A DNA stretch of 64,000 nucleotides from Tetmemena sp. SeJ-2015 (Eukaryota; Ciliophora; Spirotrichea; Sporadotrichida; Oxytrichidae): contig JAJKFJ010021044.1 of the NCBI GenBank assembly GCA_027382625.1, positions 1-64,000 of the forward strand, in the 5' to 3' direction. Of the stretch, positions 29,076 through 41,900 are shown in pieces. Positions within the stretch are counted from its first letter, which is position 1, and each line of letters opens with the position of its first letter. Below the pieces are notes generated by a model. It worked only from the letters and a program-made list of their open reading frames with translations, searched no databases and was not told where the DNA came from. The position numbers and the translations under genes were made by a program.

Positions 29076-32000
29076 ATGCAAAAGCCTTTCACAGCACAGA
29101 TAGTCAAACAGAAAAGTAAGATATCATTTGAATAGCAGTCCTCTAACTTTTGATTTAGCTTAAATTGAACACTCTCCTGACTTCAAAGAAAGAGAAAGGG
29201 TAGGTGTAATTGCTATCAGTTGAGGATTAAGTTCCATAGCTTACAAAGATTTGAGATGGACTTGAATAAACAAATATCATAATCATGAACATTTCTGTCA
29301 TTCAATCTCCTAGATCCTATCTGAGTCTATATATTTAACTCTTCATAATAGGTGAGGCAGTAACAACTTGCTAAATCACATAAATGCATATATTGAATTG
29401 AAATAGAATGGACAGCAGGCTGCTTAACAGCAGGAAAAGCTGAATAAAAGTGGAGTAGGGGAAGAAGAACTGCCAGAGTCTTATGCTGATCTCGCTAAAC
29501 GCATTTACCGTATGGCAGAGAAGGAGGGATGGCCTCAGTCAAAGGTAATGGAACTTTTGAAGAATCCCGCCAAGATGGTAAAGATCCTAGAAAATGTAAG
29601 TTAGATTTCTCAGGAGGCTATGAGGCTCTTAATATTTATTTGAACGAGCCTATTCGTTAAAGAAATAGAAAAAATTTCACTCTAAAATTGCCAGTATCTT
29701 TCGTGCACGCACCAATAACGAGCTCAAACTTTGTGACTCATTTAAGAGTCTGTCTTCTGTATTAACTGATTTTAAAATTTGTTATAGAGAAAAGAGAATG
29801 GATTCTAAAAGGGACTGAATCCAGTTATTCAGCGCATGATTGAAGACTAGGAGTAGAGAGAGCTTAAGAAGCAGCAACTGTTAGAGTAACAGAGAAAAAC
29901 TGAGGAGGAGAGTGCAATGAAGTCAGTAATGCTTGCTTCTTAGAGAATCAACCAAAGTCATAATTATGGTTAACTTAATTATTTGTGGCCAATTCAAATT
30001 TTAAAGCAACATGCGTCCAAGGACTCATGATGAATTCATGGCTGATCAAATCAGGTTCGAGCAGAAGAAATTCGAGAAGCTTAAGGGAGTGATCGACAGG
30101 GAGGAAGAAGAGAAGGGAGCTTTTTATAAACCCCAGATATCTTAGAAGACTCAGCAAATGGCTCAGAAAAAATTGGAAACAGCAAAGCCTCAGGTCCATG
30201 ATACTATTCTAATTTAAGAATTGCTAATTGTCTTAATGAGAGACTTTTTGAGAGCGTTAAGGGATCAAAAGCAATCACTATTGGAGAGGGAGAGTATAAA
30301 AATCATTTTTAATTTATAGTCTGCTATCACATTTAAACCATAAATCAACCCAAAGTCATAACAGATTTAAAGAGGAGAGAGGATCGAGAAACTACTTTTG
30401 GATGATGCTCAAAGACGTAGAGAGAAAAAATCTGAGTTTGAGAAAATCACTTATAAAATATTTCTCATTTATAATGCTGCTAATTTAAATCAAAGTTAGC
30501 AAGTAGAATGAAGAAGGCGCTAAGAGATCAGTACAATCGAAGAAATCTCATCTGATGGTGTTTAATAAGTTTGAGTCTGATTTCTAGAATGCTCTGCTTC
30601 ATCATGGATTGAAAGAGGGAAGCTCCTTACCAGTTGAGTACGTTCAATTTGAGAACTTATGTAGAGACCTCGGTTTCTATGATGACAAGTAAATAACCAG
30701 AACCCTCATACCAAATTTAATGTCAATAGATGAATTAATATACAAGATGTATGGGGTCATCTGAGAAGCGTGGAAGAGGATGACTAGCATAATGAAGCTG
30801 CAGGCACTGTGTCTGTCGATGATCTGAAAGTCTTCTTTGCTGCTATCCTGAATTTCAACTTCCCTTTTATGAAGAGTGAAGCTCTAGATGAGGCTGAGGA
30901 GAGACCCAGAGTAAACACTCAGAAAATTGGCCACAGATTAGAAGAAGAGGAAGGTAGATATGTACTCACAGATGAGGATATAACTTACATAGTCAAGTAA
31001 AATATTTATGCTTGCATTAAAGAAAGCAATTCGTACTACTCGCTGCAGCAAGATAGGATTGGTTGATGAATCAGAAGAAGGAGACTCACTTTGCTAAGGT
31101 GCTCGAGAAAGTTCCATAAGCTGAGTTCAGACCTACTACTGACGCTAAATCTAGAAAGATTCTAGCAAAGAAGAATCCTAAGGATGAGCTTGCTGATCAA
31201 ATGCCCTACCACGAATATCTCATCATGAGCTTTATTCAAATGCTACCTTAAAATTACTATGAGAGGCAAGATGTACAAAGACAAGAGAGCTAATGAGACA
31301 GAAAACAAAGAGGGACAAGCCACTGATGGCTGTACTTTCAAACCTGCAATCTTGATTTTTGAATATCAATCATCATTAATCTTGAAGAAACCAGCAGGTA
31401 ACGTTACCAAGGGCGATTTGGATGGAACTATGAATAGTGGCAATAAATGGGAGGAGTTGTATCTCTAAGCTCAATCCAAGAGATCGAAAGACAAGTAGGA
31501 CAAGGATCACGATGAGATACTTCTCGAGCAAAATCCAGATGCGTTCACTTTCTAGCCCAACGCTCACAAATACCAAAATGGGCAGAAACCTCAAGCCTCA
31601 GGTAACTACATGAATCTATTGGAAAAGTAGCAGCAAGCGCAACAGTTTTCACCCAGGACCAACAGAAGCAGCCAAGTCAATAGACTTGATTTGACCGCCA
31701 CAAAGCAGCAACAGCAGAGAATCAGCTCTCAACCCCCCGCTTCAAATCTAAGGGTGGCTTCAAACAAGCAGGACCTCAAACCAGTTCAACAACTACCTCT
31801 TCAAATATCTAGAAAACTTAAGTTTTAATTTTAAACTTTAAAACTTTAAAACTACTGTATCAACTTCGTAATACAAGCAAGTCACTCAAACGACTACATA
31901 TCATAAAGTTCAATATCAAAATGAGCACTATGAAGAAGAAGACCATGGCTAAGGCAATGGTTACGTCGATAACGACCACCAAGATTTATTTATAAACAAA

Positions 32001-32344
32001 CAATCTTTAGTCTTAATATCTTAATAAAAATGCAGAGATAAAGTAGTATGGCTAAGGTAAAAGCCACTCGTAGCAATACTTAAAAATACCTTTTTCTGAA
32101 TATAATAAATGATAAAGATGATCATGAAGAAGGCGAAGAGCCTCTGTTGTTTGTGGATGTGAACCTGGGCCAGAACAAAACAAGAATCGCACTCTACTAG
32201 AGATCAGATCCACAGAGAGTAGCTGAAAGGTTTGTGCAAGAGCATGGACTCGACATCAACATTCTTGAAAATCTCACCAACTTACTCACTGAGCAACTCA
32301 CCAATGCTCTCCAAGGAAACGAAGAGGAAGAATCAAACAACTGA
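29076..32344 (+). CDS. Large protein with repeated F-x-P-x-I/(Q/N) motifs, function unknown
   Basis: Coding blocks run on the plus strand from about 29076 to TGA 32342-32344. Recognisable pieces: EELPESYADLAKRIYRMAEK; a 192-nt intron (29596-29787); NPVIQRMIEDQEQRELKKQQ; RPRTHDEFMADQIRFEQKKF; and EKGAFYKPQISQKTQQMAQK, then AITFKPQINPKSQQIQRGER. A helical pair-like region follows (VSVDDLKVFFAAILNFNFPF, VLTDEDITYIVK), then DGCTFKPAI, a Gln-rich linker, and a compact C-terminal domain (PLLFVDVNLGQNKTRIALYQ, RVAERFVQEHGLDINILENL). FKP-I-xxS repeats are widespread in ciliate and trypanosome structural proteins, and this plan suggests a cytoskeletal or ciliary role. That is inference. Several inserts and frame changes remain unresolved, and the start is uncertain. 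Confidence 0.68.
29596..29787 (+). other. Intron (192 nt)
   Basis: It starts GTAAGTTAGA and ends TTTGTTATAG. It separates PAKMVKILEN from ENGFQKGLNPVIQRM. It is much longer than the other introns seen here and may itself contain an IES. Confidence 0.6.
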
Positions 32345-32542
32345 AGGAACATTCGAGAGCAGTTTAGTTTGCAGACGGGAAATGATACAAAGGTCTGAGA
32401 ATTGTGAATTCAAAATATTTAAATCTTATACTTTAAGTAATAAATCTTATTACTCTTCACCGCATAAATACTTAAAATAAATGTTAAACTCTTTGAAAAT
32501 AAATTATATAGACTGTAAAATACAACCAAATTAATGTAAGTT

Positions 32543-35469
32543 TCAATTTTTAAAATTTTATTCCTTTGGAATGATAATTTCATTATTTTTCTATTAAAAG
32601 ATAATTCTCTTCTTTAGAGATCGCCTGGGTCTCTTGATTCTAAGCTGCTAAACTAAACTCAATGAACCTAGGATATCAAGATTCAATGTTTGATCTTAAT
32701 CTTTAGTTTACTAATTTTGTATAGTATTCCTTTATTACAAAAGCTTAAAAGGACTCATAGGTGCTTACTTTGAGTAAGGATTTAAGGAAAATGACCCATT
32801 TTCATCATTCAAAGACTCTATTTTATCGAAGCTAGAATTATTAGGGTTTTTATAAATTAGTAAAATTAATAAGTTGGTCTTCTCCTCTGTAGTTTGAGTG
32901 TTTCCAGTTTTAAAGTTTTCTATAGCTTAAGGTGTTTTCTATTTCTTATCATTTTCATTTTGTTCCCTCCAATATTTCAATGGAATTATACTTTTAAGAA
33001 TCTTCTTATCTAATTTAATTGAAAATCTAAACTCTCAATATATGCAATTATATGTATCTAATTTATTCTATTTGTGGTTCTTCATCAATATAAATTAAAA
33101 TATTTGAAGATTAAGAGATCTCTTTTCTATTTCGTACTGTTATTTTTCAAATGTGTTCATATTTTAGAGCAACTCTCTCTCCTATTCAACTTTTTAATTT
33201 GATTATGATGTTAAGCTAAGCACTCTATTTTCCTAATAGTAAGTTAGCATTTCTTTTTGGTTGCTAGTTAGAAGTACCTTCATCATTATGTCCACGTTTC
33301 TCATCTTTTCTATGACTTGCACGTACGACATTTCCTCATAGTACTTATCCTTTGCCTACCTTAAACTTTAACACACCAAAACTATTCTTACTCAAGTAGT
33401 CGCTGCATTTTAAACTTGCTTATTGCTTTTTAAATTGCTTCTCTTAAAGATTCGTCTTAATCTGCAAATGAAGGACAAAAGCCGATCAATTGGTCGAAAA
33501 TCAAACTATCTAACAATTAAACATCATAAAAAATTGTATCTAAGTCTTTTGAAATAAGAAATTAGCTTCTACTCAAAGCTGAGCTTCTAGTTTATTGTCA
33601 GAGTTGAACTTATTCTGAAGTCTTTAAATTATCATTTTTGTGGACTTTGGATATACCTTGTAAAATTGATTGGGATGCTCAAACCCTTCATAGACTTAAA
33701 AGCAATAATTAAAATAGCATTGACTTCTTCTTTGCTCATTTTAAAGGTCATATTATCGCTTGCTCAATCAGTGAGTAAAAATTAATTTATTCATTTACAA
33801 GAATGAGTTGAGATAGTTTTGAATCATTTAAAGTCTAGCTGCTTTAAATAGTGCTGCTTTATTTTAATGAAAATAAAATTTTATTTCTTTAGAGCTGAGA
33901 CCATGAGATTCAGGAGTAGATCCTCTTTTAGGCCTACCTCTAGTAGAAACTTATATTTACACCTTGTTCTTATTAGTTGCCTTGTAAAGTAAAATGAGAA
34001 AAAAAAATACTTTTTGATCATTATAAATTTACCTAAAAAATAAAAGTTACTGGGAATAGTTTACTTGAAAATTTTGGCAAATATTTGATGAAAGAATACT
34101 GCGTCCTGGTACCAACTAATTAGTAGAGTTAGGACGGGTAGGGTAAAAGCAATTAAATCGCCTGTGAAAGACATAGAATCTATAAGTGTGTTTGCTTTCC
34201 TAACTTTCTACACTAGTTTATCGTCTACTGCAAGTTCAAACAGGATAAGTGGTTTCTCGTGGTTAAGCACATACTCTAACTCGCTGATTTAGTTACTTAC
34301 GAAATCGTACTACATTAAAATGAATTAAGAAAGCATTAAGGTTTGAGTGAGGTCAAGCGAATAATAAGTGAACTCCTAAATTTGGTACTCAGGGTAGAGA
34401 ATAGAATCATGCAAGTAAATTTATATATTGCAATTGCACGTCATTTCTGGTGAAGTAGGTTTTAAAAGTCTGAGTAAAATTTGAGAAAGGAGTTATTCTC
34501 AGAATTTGAATATGATATTCATATAAAATGATATTAGAGGGGATCTTCGAACTCAGAGTCATCAAGATATTCGCTAATAAATTAAAAGAAACGAATAATT
34601 GCTGATTGTTTGAATTTCAAAACTAACGAAAGGAAGAATTTCTTGCACCTCTGATTACTTCTTGCATCTCTAATTCAAAATAATTTTTAGATGCGTGGCA
34701 ATAGTCTAGTGATAGCTATAGATAATATTACTCTAATGAATTTTCATCCCCTGTTATATTAATTCTATAGCTACTGTCGAGACACCAGCTGTTAAAAATA
34801 TATTTTAGTGCAAGTCCTTAACTCCATTTTTGTTAAGAAAGCTGTAAGTTGATTTATATAAAATAGAAATATTTAGATGTTTATTCAGAGCATTTAGAAA
34901 GTGGAATTTCCTTTGCAATTGTTAGATTTTCGAATCTATTATAGTGTGGAGCAGTTGCATAAGTAGAGTGATTCCTGAATATAAGGTACATTTATAGGTT
35001 AAAATATTCGGTTAAATTTGAGTCTAGCAGTCAGTTTATCATCTTCTTTTGATAGTCATTTTTAATTAGCTCATAAGTATATTGAAAATAAATTTATCTT
35101 ATAAGAGTCTTTGATGACTATGCCAGCGACTATCATGAAATTGGAGGCATCTAGATTAAGGGTCATAGGATGTAAGAGCTAGTTTTAGTTTTAGTAGCTA
35201 GTGAAAACATTGGCATCTGAGCGATCTAACACATCTAGCACTTGTTAAATTTATTGCTTAAGCTTTATTTAATTAATTTTTGTATGACGAAGTATATCAT
35301 GAGTAGGAAAATTAGTGTGACAGAGATAATTAAATTTAATTCCTCCAAGCAAGGTCTTGAAATGAGTCTGCTTCTCATGGTAAAATCCAATTGGCCGTCC
35401 GAAAATGTCTGAGTTTTTTATGGCCTAGGCTATATTTGCAGATATTGGGGATATTTGTCTAAATTTCAT
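32543..35469 (-). CDS. Ciliate-type membrane protein with DIFG-type N-terminus
   Basis: The ATG at 35467-35469 opens MKFRQISPISANIAQAIKNS, then DIFGRPIGFYHEKQTHFKTL and LGG. This N-terminal 'D.FG.pv.f.y.....kT..GG' pattern is shared by a large group of ciliate transmembrane proteins of unknown role. An extracytoplasmic-like region follows (LHPMTLNLDASNFMIVAGIV). At about 34200-34050 a C-terminal membrane segment reads GDLIAFTLPVLTLLISWYQD. Basic Ser/Pro-rich cytoplasmic sequence follows (STRGRPKRGSTPESHGLSSK), then MSKEEVNAILIIAFKSMKGL, FAKDKYYEEM-type helices (about 33350), and RPRRSLKKR before TGA 32543-32545. I join these blocks into one gene because they share strand and order. They could be two genes, split near 33750. 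Confidence 0.58.
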
Positions 35470-35961
35470 AGCAAATTAAGCGCTCACAATTATTGAATTA
35501 GCTATGCAATTATAATTTTATCCAAGGAAGTTAGTCTCTTAGCATTTATAATCAAACATTATAAATGTGCATTTATTTTTTTAAATTAAATATCTTCTGA
35601 TTCGCTATAAAATTATTAGATTGGTGAATTGAAGTATAAATACACCATATCTAGTAAAAATTTCCATTTTTACTAATCTATTAACTTAATATTCCATAAA
35701 TATTTATCATTTCTAAGTTAAATAGAAACAAATTTAAATAAAAACAGTATTAAAGTAAGCAATAAAATACATTGAAATTTTACAATGATAATTTTCCATT
35801 ATTTATTTTTGCGCAGTATCAACAATGGAATTAATTTAAGAAAGTATAGGTATATTTTTAAATTTGTTATCGACTGATTGAAGATATAAAATGCCAGTTT
35901 TATCAAATAAAATTCTTTTTTTAATTTAATTTTAAATTCTTCTATAATCTTACACTTAAAA

Positions 35962-38900
35962 ATGCCAAAAAATATTAAAGATCTAGATAACCATACTAGT
36001 TCAGGCGAAGAATTTGAAAGTGATTCTTCAAGTTCAGGCGAAGAATTTGAAAGTGATTTTTCAAGTTCAGACAAAGAATTTAAAATTGCTTCTTCAAGTT
36101 TAGAGAAACCAAAAGAGAAAATAAAGTTTAAAGAAAAAGAAGATGAAAAAGAAGAAGATATAGATCATGAAATTATGTTTGCTCAAGCTAAAAGTAGATA
36201 AAAAATTACTTCATTTAAGTAATCCTGAATTAATTGAGGAGCAATTAGCCAAATTATTCTGTAAATGCTTTAGAAGAATAAAGAGAGATTTGCCGGACCT
36301 GGGAGCTTATCGAAGTCTTAAACAAGCTTTGAAAGAGCACATCTTTTTAGATTTCTTAGAATACTGCAAGATTTAATTAAGATTTACTTATTGCTAAGAT
36401 TTTGATGTTCGGGGCAGTTGAGTATCAAGGAATAGTCAAGTTCATTCAGAAAAATGAGGTTAACTAGAAATTCGTGTGCGCTAAAATCATTAAAAGAGGA
36501 GAGACTGTCTTCTCTTGTAAAGATTGCTTTCTCCATCCGACTTGCATAATATGTGAGGAATGTTTTGAGAGTGGGGATCATTCGGGCCATAAAGTATCAG
36601 TGAGAAATTTATTTAATCAATAAGTTTTAATGAGTAAAGATTTAGATGGGTGCTGTGATTGTGGAGATTCGGAATCATGGAAGCCTGAAGGGTTTTGTAA
36701 GGATCACTGCGGGTATTCAGACGAAGCAATTAATAAACTCAGACTCAAAATGCCGCCATTATTAGCTACAAACACTTTAAAGGTTTTCTAATACATCATC
36801 AAAATCACAAATTTTTAATTTTTCACAAAGCAGATGCTATTGCAATTATAAATTATGTTTTGTATTTATTTTTACCACGCCAAATATAGGGAGGATACGA
36901 TTTGTTGATCAAAGATTATGATAATGAAATAAAAGTGAAATATACTGAAGAAGTCAACTGAATATATTAGGTTAATTAAAATTATTAATCAAAATACTAT
37001 TTCAAAAATGAAAAAAAAAAACTTGACGATGAGCGCTTGGACTTATCTCACTATAAAGACTGCTTAAAATCTATTGTAAGTATAAATACAAGTAAACCTT
37101 TTTTATTAAATAAGCTTTTGAGCTTTTAGTGAATAGTTTAGCGATATTTATTCGGATTCGCACCATAACTTTATTCTTTAAAGGCAAGGATAATGATGAA
37201 TAAGAATTGTGATGGTTTTCACAGAAGACGAATAGAGAGTGCATTTAAGCTACAAATCAGCTCTCTTTGAGATTAAATGGACAGTATGACTTCAATAAGT
37301 ATGTGTGAATATCTCAATATGTAATTACACTTTGACTTTAACTAAACTTTTAGGATAAAAGTATTCAGATGAAGTCCACCAGAGATAAAAAGAGGAATGA
37401 ATCTCAAACACATAATCAATTAAAAATAAATAAGGAAAATAGAGATGGAGAGTGTGTCAGCAAAGCACAAATGCTTCGGAAGTATAAACTGCTATGAAAA
37501 TTTTGTATTTAAGGAAAAATGATTTACGATAATGTAATCGTATCTTCCCTATAATTCGATCAATCATATGTGCTTTTTAAATTAATTATGAATACAAGTT
37601 TTCTTCCTTTTGCTTCTTTTATATGAAAATGATTTTTAATGACTTCCCTTAAATAACCTTCCTAAATTAAAAAAATTAACTTATATTTATGATTTGGGAA
37701 TAACCCAATCCTTTGAGCCTGATAAAAAATTTACAGATCTCAAGGTAAACTAAATAAAAAGAGTGAATTGATTTAAATAATCTTTAACATAGTGCGGCAG
37801 TTCCTGAAGTTCTTCATTTGGAGTATAAATTTGTCCCCAGTCTATCTCTTATTATAATAATTATTATAATATATTTTTAATCTGTGGTTCTTGGAGTAGA
37901 GCACTTTATTCGAACCCTCCATAATGATTGCGTCTACTGCAACCCATATATGTATTGATCACATAGATGATAGATCTCTCAGAAATCCAAACTTAACTAA
38001 AGCAAACATAGTATTTAATTTCTAGCAGATGCCAAGATTGAGGATTAAAAATTGATGATGTAGTGTAAATGCTCTCTGTACGATCTTATATTCAATATAA
38101 GGTTTGACTAGCTGCAAGATGGTGATATTGAAACTCACTTTACTGAAGCCCTTGTAAAGTTCTCCTCAAGTAATAAAATCAAAACTGAACTTGCTCTCAG
38201 CTATAACCAAAAAAATACTTTATTAGAAGTGAATTATTGCTATATAGCCAATTATGACTAAGTGCATTTGAAAATCAAGTAAGAGAAGGAAGATGATGAA
38301 AACGATGAAGACGATGATGATGATGGGGAATATGCAAAACCAGAATTAATTTCACTTAATAATCAGATCCTTACCGTAGATTAAACTGCTCTTGCTATTT
38401 TCAAGAATCGACCTATCAGAAATAATAAAGATGATATTTAGCATAAATACAAATTTATAAGAAACCATTTGCTCCAACTTTTTAAGGCATAGCTTTAGGA
38501 TTCTATAGTTTAGGATTTATAAATAAATTTTAAAGATCGTGTATAAATAATTACACTGATTCTTTAATTTATTGTTATGTAAACATTTGCATGCTAATTT
38601 AGTATTTATTTGTGATTGGAATGGGATGTCAGAACTTTTAGATAACTTTAAACTGATGGCCCTACCTAAGGCAATGAATTTTATTGCAAATGAAACTGAA
38701 TTTCTAAATGAGTTGATAGAAATATTAGAGGTTGCTCACTATCACGCAAGAGCACAAAGATATAAGGTGCACGTAGAGTATGAAAGCATTAACGAAAACT
38801 TTGCAGACCTTGAAATAGAATTAGTTTAGACTCTTAAAATTCTCATTTCCTACTTAGATATGAACAATCAACAAACTATTGGCAAAGTGGTGCAATGTTT

Positions 38901-41900
38901 TATCAAATAGATCATCAAAATTCCAACTAATAGCACAAAATTTATAGTTTTTAGTCTCGAGCTAATAATTTTTCTCTCTCTAAATTAATAAATACTAATT
39001 TTGATTAAAAAAGAATGTATTATCATCAATAATTTAAAACGAGGTTCCATTATTTTATTTTTTTTAACAAGTAGAAGATGCTATAGGCGTGAGGAACTTG
39101 GCTATATAATATTTTATTGACAAGGAGCTGAATGGCAGTCTTAGCAACGATATGAGTGAAACAAGGCTTCCCTCTAAGAATATACATGACGGGTATTACT
39201 GCAATCCTTTGATTAAGGCATTTGGATTTCTACTTTCTCGCTTTATTTCCTTCAACTACTTTAAAAATGAATAGTTTATTTAGTGTTAAATTATAATTTC
39301 ATATTAATGAGGCTGTATATTCTAAGGATCTTACTATATTCTTGAATTAAACAATGAAAAATATAATATTTTGGGGTATACTATTTCAAACGCGATTCAA
39401 AATTAATCGTGAACTATTTTTATATTTTAAGTGCTAATTGAGTTTATATATATTAAGTTTTTATATACAGAGATAAATCTCACTCATTCGCTGATTTGCA
39501 AAGTCTGATTGGTCCAAATAATTTATTATGTTTATAATTCTGAATTAAAACCAATACAATAGCATTAATTATTTTTTTAAAAATCTTTGAATTTACCACT
39601 TACTTAACTTGAAAGACAACATGGATCCAATAGCAAATATTATAGCCCTTATTTATTTGGTGAACTGTAATATTTATTGTTAAAAAACAAAACATATAGG
39701 AAACTATAATAGTAGTCTATTCCTTATTTATTTATTTGAAAGAGATTAGACAAACATTTATGGAAATAGCAGATTTAAAGCCATAGGAGATGGAGGAAAT
39801 ATTTTGTGAAGTACTAACTTAGCTGAATAATATTATGAGATTATCATTTGAAATACAAAGTAACTACTGGGTTTACTCGGGAGAAGAGATAAAGTGCATC
39901 TACGAAATTAAATATAAGTAGTACTTTAAAAGTTATAAAAAAATTAAGTTCGAGCAAAGATCAAGCTCATAGAAAAAATGTTTAAACTTAAATTAATCTC
40001 TTATTTCTTGATGATTGAGTTATACCAGTCACTTATACTCCTGTCTCAAGACCCAGCCAAGATTATTCATTAAATCCAAAGTGATTTAGAAATCTTCAAA
40101 ATCTAAAACTAATTAAAAGAGTTATATAAAACGAAATCAACTGAGCAATGCAGCAACTTGAGTGATTTGGGATAATAAATTGGGGATGACTCCAAAATGA
40201 GAATTATTGTTAATTTATTGAACTTACCTTCATCTGTGCTTCGACCTTTTGATAAAGATTCAATAATGTGAGATTTCTTTCTTGATTCCAATTCTATATT
40301 CTTACAGCAGGAGGCTTGTAGTTAATTTTGAAGCCTCAGACGATTCTGAAGTAGAGGAGGCTTATAGTGAAGGAGGTTCAGTTTTAGACGACGATTATTC
40401 TTCAGATGAACAAGAGGAGGAAGAGTAATCTTCTATTTTAGAAAGCTTGGATTCAGAAGCATATTTCTCAGACAATTATAGTAACATAATTTTCAGATTT
40501 TATTAAATGGCCATTCTAAATAAGAATTTGAAGAGCAGAAAAAATATGAGTAAGATGATATCTACAACTCGCTATTGAAATGATAAATTATATCTTATAA
40601 TTATTAAATTACTTTCAGTATACTTGTATATGAATTAAATATCTTTATCATTAAAGTTATAAATAGAGGATGAAATGCGAAACTTTCTATTATGCACTTA
40701 ATCTTTTTTAATTTGACATCCATAAATTTGATTAAAAAGCACTATAAATTTTGTGCAATACTTTTAAAGAAAATTAAGAAAAGAGCAAAAAATAGGCTTT
40801 AAGTGATTTTAGAAAAGGAGATAGTGCACAGTATGCTGCTTGCTCCTTCTAAAAATAAAATGGCAAAAATAAAGAAGAGAACTGATAAACTTTTCATTTC
40901 TTTAAAGTCCTTCGAGAAAGTACTTATAAATGTCTCCAATGGATAAATAGGAAGATAATCTCAGCTAAATTTCACCTTGAAAGAAGAATACTACAAACTC
41001 TATGACCCTTATTATCATATTGATGAGGAAAATTTTCATAAAGCATAGGAAACTATAAAGACTATCAAGATTAATAAATAGTTTTAATTTTAAATTCTTA
41101 AGAACGAGAAGGGCTTATTGAATGGGTATTTAGGAAATTATGATTTTAAGAGCTACGCTACCCCTATAAATAGTTTAATCGCAAGTAGATTTGCAGATCC
41201 CTAGAGTCAAATTCTAACCTCAATAGTTTAATTCTTGGAGATATTTGTGGATATGAAGAATTTAAATTCAGATTAACTCATCTAAAGGCAGGGATAGAAA
41301 TATTTAGACTTATAAATTGTGAATGATTTACTCAAGCTAGCTATAAATTCTCTCGCCTCTTTCTTCAATCAAGTAAATGCCACTAGCAATGATTAGAGTT
41401 ATATTTCACATTAAATTATTTTTTGTTAATATGAACCCACAGTTGAAGAGCTGTCCTATTTCCTCCAAGTTTTGCAGAATGTAGTTGAAATGATTCCCGA
41501 TATTAGTTTTTAATTAAGGAACATGCTTTTACAATTAGAGATTAGATACTTCAGAAACATGAAAAAAGCCAAATTCTATAGGATGTTATAAAACTACAGT
41601 AATAGAAGCATGGTGATGCTAATAGCGAGCAAACTTAATTCTAAGAGAATATTTCAACTGCAGAAAGTAAGGAAGAATAAAAAGAGACTCCTAAAGCAAC
41701 ATTTAGTAGTGAAAATGCGGATAAAAAGAAGGAAGCTGCTAAACTTAAAAGAGAAGAAGTACTTAAGAAATATTAGAACAAGAGAACCAATTTCATAGCT
41801 TAATCTGATCAAGCAAGTTAACCAACAGTAAAAAATCAAGCTTAATTACATATTTTTAATTTAAGCCTCAAATCAAAGCGAAGTAGAGGAAGAAAAGTAA

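Noticed and set aside
35799..36074. Minus-strand Ser/Leu-rich frame
   Set aside because: It is the antisense shadow of the acidic repeat in the UBR copy A N-terminus.
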